Virus record (IMG/VR): IMGVR_UViG_3300037487_002208
Coordinates: 1-21,447 of that record
Length of the DNA: 21,447 nt
Direction: 5' to 3' (one strand)
DNA from: a virus
Made by a program: the position numbers and the translations under genes. Below are positions 1-6,594 of the stretch, one piece after another. Every line of letters begins with the position of its first letter. Position 1 is the first letter of the stretch. The notes under the pieces were generated by a model that had not been told where the DNA came from, searched no databases, and saw nothing but the letters and a program-made list of their open reading frames with translations.

Positions 1-1
1 C

Positions 2-3000
2 CAGCCAGAAACAGATAAATGGATTGAGGTGCAAGCAGTGGACGCAGAGATGTTCGATATGTCGTGGCGCCCTGACCCAAGGGAGCCACCATTCATATAC
101 GTATGGGGTAACAAGTGGATACCTGCTGAGTTACAGCCGACATTAGAGTATCACGTACCAGGCGCCACAGAACGCAAGTACATGGACGAACTGGTGGAAG
201 TATTGCCTGATGGCAACTGGAGTGAAGTTCAGCCGATTGACAAGTCGTCATTTGATTTGTCATGGCGTCCTGATCCAAGAGAACCACCCTTCGTCTATGT
301 GTGGGGCAACAAGTGGATTTCCCCTGAGGTACAATCTACGATTGAGTACACATGCCCCGGTGCCACTGAGCGCAAGTACATGAGCGAGTTAGTTGAAGTC
401 CTCCCTGAAGAAAAACGATGGAATGAAGTTCAGTCGATCACCAAACAATTTGATCTGACATGGAGACCTGATCCGCGTGAGCCTCCCTTCATATACGTAT
501 GGGGGAACAAATGGATACCAGGTGAACTGAAAGCAACACTGGAATATATCTGTCCTGGTGCCACGGAGCGAAAGTACATGAGTGATCTTGTTGCCGTTCA
601 ACCGGAGGCAGATAAATGGATTGAGGTGCAAGCAGTGGACTCAGAGATGTTCGATATGTCCTGGAGACCTGATCCACGTGAGCCGCCGTTTATCTACGTA
701 TGGGGTAACAAGTGGATACCTGCTGAACTACAACCGACATTAGAGTATCACGTACCAGGCGCCACAGAACGCAAGTACATGGACGAACTAGTAGAAGTGC
801 TACCTAATAATAATTGGAACGTGCTTATCCCGCCAGCCAACTTTGATTTCAGCTGGAGACCTGACCCGAGAGAACCGCCATTCATCTACGTGTGGGGCAA
901 TAAGTGGGTATCTGCTGAATTTCAATCAACGTTAGAGTATGTGTGCCCGGGTGCCACCCAAAAGAAATACATGTCAGAGATAGTTGAAATTTTACCTGAC
1001 ATGACCCCTTGGAAAATCATTGAGACCGTAAGAGGATTCGACTTCAGTTGGAGACCTGATCCCACCAGTCCGCCGTATATCTATGTATTTGGTAACACCC
1101 AATATCCTGGGATGGTGATGCCTACACTTGAGTATCATGTGGAAGGAGCAGTTGATCGCAAATACATCACCGACATTGTTCCTACTCTGGCACCGGATCA
1201 ATCTCTATTCAAACAACTGATTTCGGTAGCGGCGTTTGACTTCAGTTGGAGACCTGACCCGACGAGCCCACCATATATCTACGTATGGGGTAACCAATGG
1301 AATGCAGTTGATGTTGAACCTACACTGGAATTTCATGCACATGGCGCCACTGAATACAAGTATATGACTGATCAGGTTGCGTATGTTTCTTCCATGAAGG
1401 AGAACTTTGAAATAGTGGAAGATGTTGACACCTTTGACTTTAGTTGGAGACCAGACCCGAGAGAGCCCGCCTTCGTCTATGTATGGGGCAATACTCAATA
1501 CCCGGGCACAAAGATGCCTACTGTCAGGTATCGTTGTCCCGGCGCCACACAAGAAAAGCACATGACAAATATAGTGGCTACTCTGGCGCAACGCCCCGAC
1601 TTATTTGAGAATGTTGTGGAGAAGTTTGATTACAGTTGGAGACCTGACCCAACCAGCCCTGCGTATGTGTATCAGTTCGGAACTCTACTTGACGAGTTTG
1701 ACGGACCACGATTTATCGTACCTGGTAATGATACCACAATAGTCAAGGTAAATCGCCAAGAAATTATACTTGAGAACATTGTCTTTCCTAAATATAAGAT
1801 TGAGACAACACTCGATGCGCTGATAATGGCGCACCCAGGAGAAATATTCTGGGCGTTGAATCCTGATCTTGATTACACTGAGTTCGACTTCAAGTGGTTA
1901 CCTGACGAAAAGAATGTGTATCACATCAATGCGTTCGGCTCTAAAGATTCTATTAACTCGCAGACTTACTTTGTTAACGGCAAGATGTGGGCCCGTGGTT
2001 ATCGTGATATCAATTATGTCGAGGGCAAAACAGTTAATCTGAAAACGGTCATTCATATGTTTTATGTTGACCGTGGTAATGCTGAATCCACAGAACGCTT
2101 TGAGGCTCTACAGAAACGTTATAGTAACATTCAAAAGACCAGATATCTCAACTCCTGGGTTGATACTATCAACCGTTGTATCAACCGATCATCTACCACA
2201 TTGTGCTGGATACTGAACAGTGAACTTGACTACAGCACATTTGAGTTTGATTTCTATCCTAGCCCATGGCAGATGAGGATGGTGCATGTCTTCGGCACTC
2301 AATGGAGTCATTGGGGCACGACCTTCATGGTGAATAAAGAAAACTTTGCTGAGGAAACAAAGTATATAAAGATCATTGAGCACCTGTCTATGCTGAATTT
2401 CGTGCGGCGTAAGACTGCGACGGCAACGAACCGGCTGTATGATATTGTGATGATCGACCATGGTAACTCGTATGAATTTGATAGAATACCGGGAATTGTG
2501 GTTCAGTATGACCATAACTACCTGAATACCTTCAGGCGAATACTGAAAGAATTACCAGTCAAGAAGGACCATTATGTTTGGATATGCAGTTCAGTGTGCG
2601 ATTACTCCAGATTTGACTTCAGTTACATATGCGACCCGTTTGCCAGAGAACAACTCCATGTCTTTCCGAGCAACAAGCAAAAGTTTGGTGACACGTTCCT
2701 GGTTGATGTTAACAGGCTTAGGACTTTGCTACCTGAAATGACAACTCTGGAAGACTACTACAAAATTAACTTCAATCAACATCAGCGAGTGAACCGATTG
2801 CCGCCACCAGTAATCACTGTTAACGCTGATACACATGTAGATGAAATCACAGATGACTTTAGTTTCCCGTATGCGGTATTTGAGACAGAGCCACTCTCTA
2901 TCATAGACAATGAACCAATGAATCTATGGACACCAGAGACAAAAACTCTAATAGTTACCAGCACCGGCGGCACCAGAGTCATAGTGCCTAAGGAGGCGAA

Positions 3001-3739
3001 GGCCTACCTTAGGAAAGAACTGTATGATTATCCGTATATTAAGAAGGCGAGCACGTTGATCAAGTCCGCCCCACTTGATATCGTCTTCCTGAGTAACGGT
3101 GAAACCGGCGCGGATGAAAACTATGAGCATTTGCTAAAGGTAACTAGCGGGTTACCTAATAGAGTAGTCAGAGTAGACGGAGTCACTGGGCGAGTTGCTG
3201 CCTATCATGCATCAGCAAAGGCCAGCGAGACACCGTGGGCGTTTACTGTATTCGCCAAGTTGAAAGTGAACCCGAAGTTTGACTGGGCATGGCAACCCGA
3301 CAGACTTCAGGTGCCAAAGCATTACATCTTTCATGCCACTAATCCTGTCAATGGCCTGGTATACGGTCACCAGGCAATGATCGCGTACAACAAGAAAATC
3401 GTTCTGGCTAATACTGGTCACGGGCTTGACTTTACGCTTGACGATGAACACGAAGTTGTAGAGGTAAACTCCGGTATGGCAAACTTCAACACTGATGAGT
3501 TCAGCACCTGGCGCACTGCTTTTAGAGAAGCCATAAAACTTCGGGCATCTGATTCCGAAGAGAGCAAGGCACGACTGAACATATGGCAAACCGTTGCCGA
3601 TGGTGAATTTGCCGATAGTTGTATTGATGGAGTCCATCAGGCTCTGGCATATTATGCCGAAGTGGATGGTGACATGGCTGCTCTACGATTGAGTTATGAT
3701 TGGGCATGGATACACCAGCGTTTTACCAAATATCATTGA
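2..3739 (+). CDS. Giant modular repeat protein with WRPDP/VWGN modules, 5' end outside window
   Basis: The frame is open from base 2, so the gene starts upstream; 1,245 codons are visible plus the stop. It begins with eight modules of about 65 residues (first bases at 53, 251, 449, 650, 842, 1037, 1235 and 1433), each opening F-D-x-S/T-W-R-P-D-P, then P-x-[IV]-Y-V-[WF]-G-N, a P-T-L-E-Y-like segment, G-A-T-x-x-K-Y-M and a variable linker. From 1625 on, four or so degenerate modules follow (FDYSW, FDFKW, FEFDF, FDFSY). The C-terminal ~300 residues are non-repetitive, with stretches such as RVDGVTGR, SETPWAFTVFAK and WRTAFRE. I recall similar modular proteins from T4-like marine and freshwater phages, where function is unassigned. 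The C-terminal part could be glycosyltransferase-like, but I see no clear DxD. A role in the virion or in surface glycan handling is inference only. A late sigma70/late promoter pair for the next unit overlaps its stop codon. Confidence 0.8.
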   Translation, partial: QPETDKWIEVQAVDAEMFDMSWRPDPREPPFIYVWGNKWIPAELQPTLEYHVPGATERKYMDELVEVLPDGNWSEVQPIDKSSFDLSWRPDPREPPFVYVWGNKWISPEVQSTIEYTCPGATERKYMSELVEVLPEEKRWNEVQSITKQFDLTWRPDPREPPFIYVWGNKWIPGELKATLEYICPGATERKYMSDLVAVQPEADKWIEVQAVDSEMFDMSWRPDPREPPFIYVWGNKWIPAELQPTLEYHVPGATERKYMDELVEVLPNNNWNVLIPPANFDFSWRPDPREPPFIYVWGNKWVSAEFQSTLEYVCPGATQKKYMSEIVEILPDMTPWKIIETVRGFDFSWRPDPTSPPYIYVFGNTQYPGMVMPTLEYHVEGAVDRKYITDIVPTLAPDQSLFKQLISVAAFDFSWRPDPTSPPYIYVWGNQWNAVDVEPTLEFHAHGATEYKYMTDQVAYVSSMKENFEIVEDVDTFDFSWRPDPREPAFVYVWGNTQYPGTKMPTVRYRCPGATQEKHMTNIVATLAQRPDLFENVVEKFDYSWRPDPTSPAYVYQFGTLLDEFDGPRFIVPGNDTTIVKVNRQEIILENIVFPKYKIETTLDALIMAHPGEIFWALNPDLDYTEFDFKWLPDEKNVYHINAFGSKDSINSQTYFVNGKMWARGYRDINYVEGKTVNLKTVIHMFYVDRGNAESTERFEALQKRYSNIQKTRYLNSWVDTINRCINRSSTTLCWILNSELDYSTFEFDFYPSPWQMRMVHVFGTQWSHWGTTFMVNKENFAEETKYIKIIEHLSMLNFVRRKTATATNRLYDIVMIDHGNSYEFDRIPGIVVQYDHNYLNTFRRILKELPVKKDHYVWICSSVCDYSRFDFSYICDPFAREQLHVFPSNKQKFGDTFLVDVNRLRTLLPEMTTLEDYYKINFNQHQRVNRLPPPVITVNADTHVDEITDDFSFPYAVFETEPLSIIDNEPMNLWTPETKTLIVTSTGGTRVIVPKEAKAYLRKELYDYPYIKKASTLIKSAPLDIVFLSNGETGADENYEHLLKVTSGLPNRVVRVDGVTGRVAAYHASAKASETPWAFTVFAKLKVNPKFDWAWQPDRLQVPKHYIFHATNPVNGLVYGHQAMIAYNKKIVLANTGHGLDFTLDDEHEVVEVNSGMANFNTDEFSTWRTAFREAIKLRASDSEESKARLNIWQTVADGEFADSCIDGVHQALAYYAEVDGDMAALRLSYDWAWIHQRFTKYH
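53..1624 (+). repeat. Tandem array of eight ~197-nt coding modules, with a 597-nt higher-order duplication
   Basis: Module starts are spaced 192-201 nt apart and remain in frame. The first module, with its upstream linker from base 14, is copied at 611 with an exact 597-nt offset (three modules). Linker and central blocks are almost identical between the two copies, including 30 identical bases at 14-43 versus 611-640. The part encoding R-P-D-P-R-E-P-P-F differs at many synonymous positions. This pattern points to recent duplication or patchy gene conversion between modules. Confidence 0.85.
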
Positions 3740-3764
3740 TCTGATGATAAATACCTGATATAAT
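3736..3764 (+). promoter_or_regulatory. Overlapping sigma70-type and late-type promoters upstream of the tmRNA
   Basis: TTGATC at 3736-3741 and TATAAT at 3759-3764 are separated by exactly 17 nt. A late-type box, GATAAATA, lies inside the spacer at 3746-3753. The -35 overlaps the stop codon of the giant repeat gene. The predicted start from the sigma70 boxes is at about 3770, and from the late box at about 3759. Both would read into the tmRNA. Confidence 0.6.
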
Positions 3765-3769
3765 ACGGC

Positions 3770-3865
3770 ATGAGAATATTATTATTACTTGGTGCATTTC
3801 TTGCCAGTTGCGGAATTAGTATTTCTGTGATTTGGTTGGTTTTACACCTACTCGGAGTTTTATAA
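3770..3865 (+). CDS. Possible 31-aa membrane peptide or lipoprotein ORF ahead of the tmRNA
   Basis: The ORF has 31 codons, starts MRILLLLGAF and is hydrophobic throughout, with LASC at residues 11-14 resembling a lipobox. No Shine-Dalgarno sequence is present. The ATG lies 6 nt after the TATAAT box, so translation would need a leaderless mRNA, as predicted for other genes here. It fills exactly the gap between the promoter and the tmRNA acceptor piece. It could simply be the T-rich 5' leader of the tmRNA precursor, in which case it is not a gene. I favour neither strongly. Confidence 0.3.
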   Translation: MRILLLLGAFLASCGISISVIWLVLHLLGVL

Positions 3866-4185
3866 TTGTTGTAATCCCTTCGAAATGAAGGCGGGCAAGA
3901 CGCGAGTTCGAATCTCGCCAGGTCCACCAGTAAGCAATCTGAATCTAACGATCAGGTTTGGCATCCCAGGTAAACTCTCCCGCAAGGGACTCGCCCGAAT
4001 ACGCCAAGATTGCTTTCTAATGGGCCTGCTCTGGTAATCGATTGCGCGAGATAGTAGAGACGGCAACAGGAACGATGATGGACCTAATCCACATAAAACT
4101 TATAACTGCAAATGACGAGTTATTTTCTCTGGCTGCGTGAGCAACAGAGATGAGGTAGAAAAGACCTTATAACCAAACCAATCAG
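3866..4185 (+). ncRNA. ssrA: Circularly permuted (two-piece) tmRNA, tag ANDELFSLAA
   Basis: tmRNA rescues stalled ribosomes by acting as alanyl-tRNA and then as mRNA for a degradation tag. The acceptor piece comes first: T arm GCGAG-TTCGAAT-CTCGC (3902-3918), then CAGGTCC-A-CCA ending at 3929. The coding piece starts at 4022 with GGGCCTG, which pairs with CAGGTCC over all 7 bp and creates the G3-U70 wobble that specifies alanine. It continues CTCTGGTAATCGA, resembling the ATTCTGGATTCGAC of E. coli tmRNA. The tag frame at 4108-4140 reads GCA resume codon, A-N-D-E-L-F-S-L-A-A, TGA; the E. coli tag is ANDENYALAA. The TGA sits in the loop of a hairpin TCTCTGGCTGC/GCAACAGAGA, as in helix 5 of known tmRNAs. 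The intervening segment 3930-4021 is closed by AAGCAATCT (3932-3940) pairing with AGATTGCTT (4007-4015), extending the acceptor stem. The 5' boundary is approximate. Pseudoknots were not resolved. Confidence 0.93.
4108..4140 (+). other. tmRNA tag reading frame
   Basis: The frame starts at a GCA resume codon and encodes ANDELFSLAA followed by TGA. The AND start and LAA end are the conserved parts of proteobacterial tags; the final LAA is what ClpXP and related proteases recognise. The middle residues (ELFS) differ from ENYA of E. coli. Confidence 0.93.
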
Positions 4186-4210
4186 AAAGGCTCCTCGGGG
4201 CCTTTTCTTT
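4186..4210 (+). terminator. Intrinsic terminator after tmRNA
   Basis: AAAGGC (4186-4191) pairs with GCCTTT (4200-4205) and is followed by a T-rich run (TTTTCTTT). It directly follows the coding piece of the tmRNA and precedes the next late promoter. Confidence 0.75.
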
Positions 4211-4216
4211 CGGGCG

Positions 4217-4224
4217 GCTAAATA
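4217..4224 (+). promoter_or_regulatory. Late-type promoter box GCTAAATA
   Basis: This is a variant of the GATAAATA/CTAAATA box seen before many genes here, analogous to the T4 late TATAAATA. Counting as in T4 (+1 is 6 nt after the box), transcription would begin at about 4229-4230, on the ATG of the 52-aa gene. Confidence 0.5.
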
Positions 4225-4228
4225 TTGG

Positions 4229-4387
4229 ATGCTTGAAAACATTTACCAACAATGGCAGTGCGGTAACGAAAACTATATTGAACGGTATATGGATTTCGTC
4301 AGACTATTTGCCAAACTTATGGACTATTCCGTGGAAGAGAGTTTGAGTATGCTAGAAAGCGAACCCTGGTTCCACAAACCACAATAA
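4229..4387 (+). CDS. Hypothetical acidic 52-aa protein
   Basis: It begins MLENIYQQWQ and ends SEPWFHKPQ. It is rich in aromatic and acidic residues, with no signal peptide or membrane segment, and is probably a small helical cytoplasmic protein. The ATG lies 4 nt after a late-type box and has no Shine-Dalgarno sequence, so it is a candidate for leaderless translation. It sits alone between the tmRNA terminator and the next late promoter. The frame is closed cleanly by TAA and codon use looks like its neighbours. I do not recognise the family. Confidence 0.6.
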   Translation: MLENIYQQWQCGNENYIERYMDFVRLFAKLMDYSVEESLSMLESEPWFHKPQ

Positions 4388-4442
4388 CACGCCGTCGTTT
4401 GTCCTAGATCAAACAAACTTTCTCTAAAGGCGGCCTTCACGG

Positions 4443-4450
4443 ACTAAATA
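4443..4450 (+). promoter_or_regulatory. Late-type promoter box ACTAAATA
   Basis: The context GGACTAAATAAAAGT matches the late box of the HNH endonuclease cassette (- strand, 7951-7958), including the bases around it. It would give a ~70-nt leader for the membrane protein at 4528. Confidence 0.6.
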
Positions 4451-4459
4451 AAAGTAGAC

Positions 4460-4502
4460 AGCATCTACTAGTAGCTGGTCAGCAAAACATAAGTTAGATG
4501 CT
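4460..4502 (+). repeat. Inverted repeat in the leader of the membrane protein gene
   Basis: AGCATCTA (4460-4467) pairs perfectly with TAGATGCT (4495-4502) across a 27-nt loop. It lies at the start of the predicted late transcript and upstream of the TAGGAG ribosome site, so it may stabilise or regulate this mRNA. Confidence 0.5.
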
Positions 4503-4527
4503 GATCAACTGTAACTAGGAGATTATT

Positions 4528-4923
4528 ATGAGCAACGTCAAAACACTTCAGGCTGAACAAGGCCTCGGCATCACACTTCCACAAGAAACGATCAACGCAG
4601 TCAAAGAAGAGGGCCAACGTGCCCTGAACATTGGTTTGTTTCTAATGGCACCTTTCATCGGTTTATTCTACGCCATGGCACTGCCATTCGTTGGAATGGG
4701 CATGCTTATGATGATCGGAGTCAAAACATATGTTAAGACAGATGGATGGACAAAAACTAAAGCATTGATGTTGTCTGTCGCACTAAAGGTGAAGGGCATC
4801 GCCCTATTCATCGCAGCACCGTTTATCGGTTTGGCGTACGCCGTGGCATTACCCTTCCTAGGATTAGGCATGATGGCATGGGTCGGAAGAAAAGCCCTCA
4901 TCAGGAAACTTCATAAAGACTAA
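4528..4923 (+). CDS. Membrane protein made of a duplicated hydrophobic hairpin
   Basis: The protein has 131 residues and is preceded by a good ribosome site (TAGGAG, 8 nt before ATG). After an N-terminal amphipathic ~30 residues come two similar hydrophobic blocks, both of the form A-P-F-I-G-L-x-Y-A-x-A-L-P-F-x-G-x-G-M, at roughly residues 38-62 and 93-118, joined by a Lys-rich linker. The second block is followed by a basic tail (RKALIRKLHKD). The internal duplication suggests two membrane hairpins. It has its own late promoter, leader hairpin and terminator, so it is a single-gene unit. A role in the host inner membrane (for example holin-like or exclusion) is a guess. I do not recognise the family. 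Confidence 0.8.
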   Translation: MSNVKTLQAEQGLGITLPQETINAVKEEGQRALNIGLFLMAPFIGLFYAMALPFVGMGMLMMIGVKTYVKTDGWTKTKALMLSVALKVKGIALFIAAPFIGLAYAVALPFLGLGMMAWVGRKALIRKLHKD

Positions 4924-4940
4924 GTGATACGCACCGTATA

Positions 4941-4963
4941 AAAAGGGCCTTCGGGCCCTTTCC
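4941..4963 (+). terminator. Intrinsic terminator
   Basis: AAAGGGC pairs with GCCCTTT around a CTTCGG loop and is followed by TCC. It closes the membrane protein unit. Confidence 0.8.
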
Positions 4964-4973
4964 TATTCCTGGA

Positions 4974-4981
4974 GATAAATA
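4974..4981 (+). promoter_or_regulatory. Late-type promoter box GATAAATA
   Basis: The box ends 5 nt before the ATG at 4987, which places the predicted transcription start on that A. A GGAG upstream at 4970-4973 lies before the box and would not be in the transcript. Confidence 0.6.
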
Positions 4982-4986
4982 TATGC

Positions 4987-5673
4987 ATGAGAGCAAATGA
5001 ATTTTTAGGCGAGTATTCGTATACAGACGCAGATTTACGGGCTGAAATGGAACAGCAAGGATACACCTTGTTGGGTGAACCAGGGGTAGATCAAACAGCG
5101 TATCTGGAACCAGGTGGAACTGGTGTGCTGAAAATCTTCGGAACGCAGCGCGGTCACACCGGTGATGACTACACCCCCGATCAGAAGATGTTTATATACT
5201 GGGCGGAGTACTGTAAAAAGAACAAGGCCAATCCGTTTCTGCCCAAGTATTCCGGATGGGAACCCTACATGTTTGACGGGAGCAGATATCTAAAGATAAA
5301 GATGGAACAACTTATCAAGATGCCAGATGCCCTTGGGATGGCATTAGAGGGACTTGCTCATGATTCTAATAGAGACCGATGGCGCTTACCTTCTGGTAGA
5401 AAATATGCAAAGAAGATCCGTGCCGCAGATATTGGCACCGATAAGCAAGTGGATTGGCACACACAACCGCAGCCCTCTGCTTCGCGCAAAGGACTAAATG
5501 AACTGATCATTCTGCTGGGTCAGCGGAAGTATAACCTGTTAAAACGAACCATTGAGAATCTTGCTTCTATGGCACAGGCTAATGGTTGGCGCCTGGATCT
5601 TCACCGTCATAACTACATGATGCGTTACAACAGCACTCCGGTGATTGTAGATCCATGGGTTGTCCCAAACTAA
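4987..5673 (+). CDS. Protein-kinase-like fold protein
   Basis: The protein has 228 residues and resembles the minimal protein-kinase-like (aminoglycoside phosphotransferase type) fold. A candidate nucleotide-binding Lys is in GVLKIFG (K49), after a Gly-rich turn EPGGTG. A catalytic-loop-like D-L-H-R-H-N-Y-M contains D204 and N209. A metal-binding Asp equivalent to DFG is in VIVDPW (D222), close to the C-terminus. Spacing between these is shorter than in Ser/Thr kinases, and no activation loop follows. It would phosphorylate a protein or small molecule, but the substrate cannot be told. The ATG at 4987 has no Shine-Dalgarno sequence and sits at the predicted late transcription start. The alternative ATG at 4983 ends after five codons. 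Sequence families of this type occur in T4-like phages, usually unannotated. Confidence 0.6.
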   Translation: MRANEFLGEYSYTDADLRAEMEQQGYTLLGEPGVDQTAYLEPGGTGVLKIFGTQRGHTGDDYTPDQKMFIYWAEYCKKNKANPFLPKYSGWEPYMFDGSRYLKIKMEQLIKMPDALGMALEGLAHDSNRDRWRLPSGRKYAKKIRAADIGTDKQVDWHTQPQPSASRKGLNELIILLGQRKYNLLKRTIENLASMAQANGWRLDLHRHNYMMRYNSTPVIVDPWVVPN

Positions 5674-5694
5674 AAATATCCTCTATATCTTTGT

Positions 5695-5702
5695 GATAAA
5701 TA
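5695..5702 (+). promoter_or_regulatory. Late-type promoter box GATAAATA
   Basis: It precedes the beta-barrel gene and gives a leader of about 37 nt. Confidence 0.65.
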
Positions 5703-5711
5703 TGAGTTCAC

Positions 5712-5727
5712 CCTGATGAAAGTCAGG
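5712..5727 (+). promoter_or_regulatory. 5'-proximal hairpin in the beta-barrel gene leader
   Basis: CCTGA (5712-5716) pairs with TCAGG (5723-5727) around a 6-nt loop. With a start near 5708 this hairpin is at the very 5' end of the late mRNA, ahead of the AAGGA ribosome site; such structures often stabilise mRNA. Confidence 0.45.
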
Positions 5728-5744
5728 TAACTTTAAGGAAAATT

Positions 5745-6206
5745 ATGAAGAAATTAGCAATTATGACAGTTCTAGCCGTGGCCGCAGTGGCAGCATCCGC
5801 AAATGACATTGGTATTCGTGCCGGTCGTCTTGGTGGAGCAACAACGAATGATGCAGGGTTGACAGGCGCTGGCGTCACTTTCGGGCGTCAATTTGGTGCC
5901 TTCGGCGCCGAACTATCATACGACCGCGCTCTCATTGGTAGTTCATCGGTTAGTCGTTATGCTCTAGTTGGATCATACCCACTGTTGAATTACAGTGGAA
6001 TGACTCTTGCTGCCAAAGCAGGTACGGCATTCATCGATCCTACTGCAGGGTTGAACGGTTATGCAGTGACTCTTGGAGTTGGAGCATCTTATCCGCTGAC
6101 AAAGACGGTTAGCCTCGTTGCTGACTACTCTTATCAAGCCGGCCAAGACCGCGTGAAGTCATTCAACGGTAACTTGGTGACAGTTGGCACAAAATACACA
6201 TTCTAA
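5745..6206 (+). CDS. Outer-membrane beta-barrel protein with signal peptide
   Basis: The protein has 153 residues. A Sec signal peptide is clear: MKKLAIMTVL, a hydrophobic Ala/Val core and a likely cut after ASA (residue ~19). The mature part alternates polar and hydrophobic residues in short strands rich in Gly, Ala and Tyr (GAELSYDRALIG, YALVGSYPL, VSLVADYSYQAG) and ends in an aromatic Phe (GTKYTF), typical of small 8-stranded barrels inserted by the BAM machinery. The leader has AAGGA 9 nt before ATG and its own late promoter and terminator. By analogy with Lom/Ail-type phage proteins it may alter the host surface or block superinfection; that is inference. It implies a Gram-negative host. 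Confidence 0.8.
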   Translation: MKKLAIMTVLAVAAVAASANDIGIRAGRLGGATTNDAGLTGAGVTFGRQFGAFGAELSYDRALIGSSSVSRYALVGSYPLLNYSGMTLAAKAGTAFIDPTAGLNGYAVTLGVGASYPLTKTVSLVADYSYQAGQDRVKSFNGNLVTVGTKYTF

Positions 6207-6214
6207 TGTGTCTG

Positions 6215-6240
6215 AAAAGGGCCCACGGGCCCTTTTCCTT
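6215..6240 (+). terminator. Intrinsic terminator
   Basis: AAAAGGGCC pairs with GGGCCCTTTT around a short loop and is followed by CCTT. It is immediately followed by an early promoter, a stem-loop plus promoter arrangement like the PeSL cassettes described in T4-type phages. Confidence 0.85.
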
Positions 6241-6244
6241 CGCC

Positions 6245-6273
6245 TTGACCATAAATGGGCTTTCTGTTATAAT
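6245..6273 (+). promoter_or_regulatory. Early sigma70-type promoter (TTGACC, 17 nt, TATAAT)
   Basis: The spacer ATAAATGGGCTTTCTGT belongs to the 'GG' subtype of the conserved early promoters in this window. The ATG of the next gene is 6 nt after the -10, so the start site falls on the ATG. Confidence 0.85.
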
Positions 6274-6278
6274 ACATC

Positions 6279-6533
6279 ATGGAAATAAAAAATTCAACTG
6301 ATTGGCATGAAGTCCAGGCACTGCTGCTAACTGAATTATATCAGATTGGATATAACCCGGATTTTCGTAAACTGATCCGTAATATTGCGCTCATGGTGTC
6401 TAATCTGAGCAAGGCCGAAGTTGAAGCCCGGCGTATTCACAATGATAAAAATCTTGTAGAACCGCTGGATCAAATCAATAAATCGATCAAACACTTGAAA
6501 CACCTTTTGCTTATGGCAAGACTGATGAAATGA
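6279..6533 (+). CDS. Hypothetical 84-aa helical protein
   Basis: It begins MEIKNSTDWHEV and ends LLLMARLMK. It is predicted to be mostly alpha-helical with a basic C-terminal half (INKSIKHLKHLLL) and has no Cys or signal peptide. Its early promoter places the transcription start at about the ATG, and there is no Shine-Dalgarno sequence, so translation is probably leaderless. It ends shortly before the next early promoter. I do not recognise the family; an early host-takeover factor is possible. Confidence 0.7.
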   Translation: MEIKNSTDWHEVQALLLTELYQIGYNPDFRKLIRNIALMVSNLSKAEVEARRIHNDKNLVEPLDQINKSIKHLKHLLLMARLMK

Positions 6534-6543
6534 AACGCTGGAA

Positions 6544-6572
6544 TTGACAATAAATCCCAAATCTGCTATAAT
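6544..6572 (+). promoter_or_regulatory. Early sigma70-type promoter (TTGACA, 17 nt, TATAAT)
   Basis: The spacer ATAAATCCCAAATCTGC belongs to the 'CCC' subtype. It drives the HExxH protease gene, which has a CAGGA ribosome site. Confidence 0.9.
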
Positions 6573-6594
6573 ACATCTTTAAGTCAGGAATCAC

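Noticed and set aside
14-21. GATAAATG inside the giant gene (also at 611) as late promoters
   Set aside because: Both encode D-K-W in the repeat linker, the last base differs from the box, and no gene start follows.
3854-3929. An ordinary tRNA ending in CCA at 3929
   Set aside because: No D arm, no 7-nt anticodon loop with U33 and no 5' acceptor strand are found upstream. The acceptor partner is at 4022, downstream, which fits a permuted tmRNA instead.
3733-4066. Two - strand ORFs with tRNA-antisense-like peptides (for example RFELASCPP, GEIRTRVLP)
   Set aside because: They are the reverse complement of the tmRNA acceptor piece and intervening segment; such peptides are a usual by-product of tRNA-like DNA.
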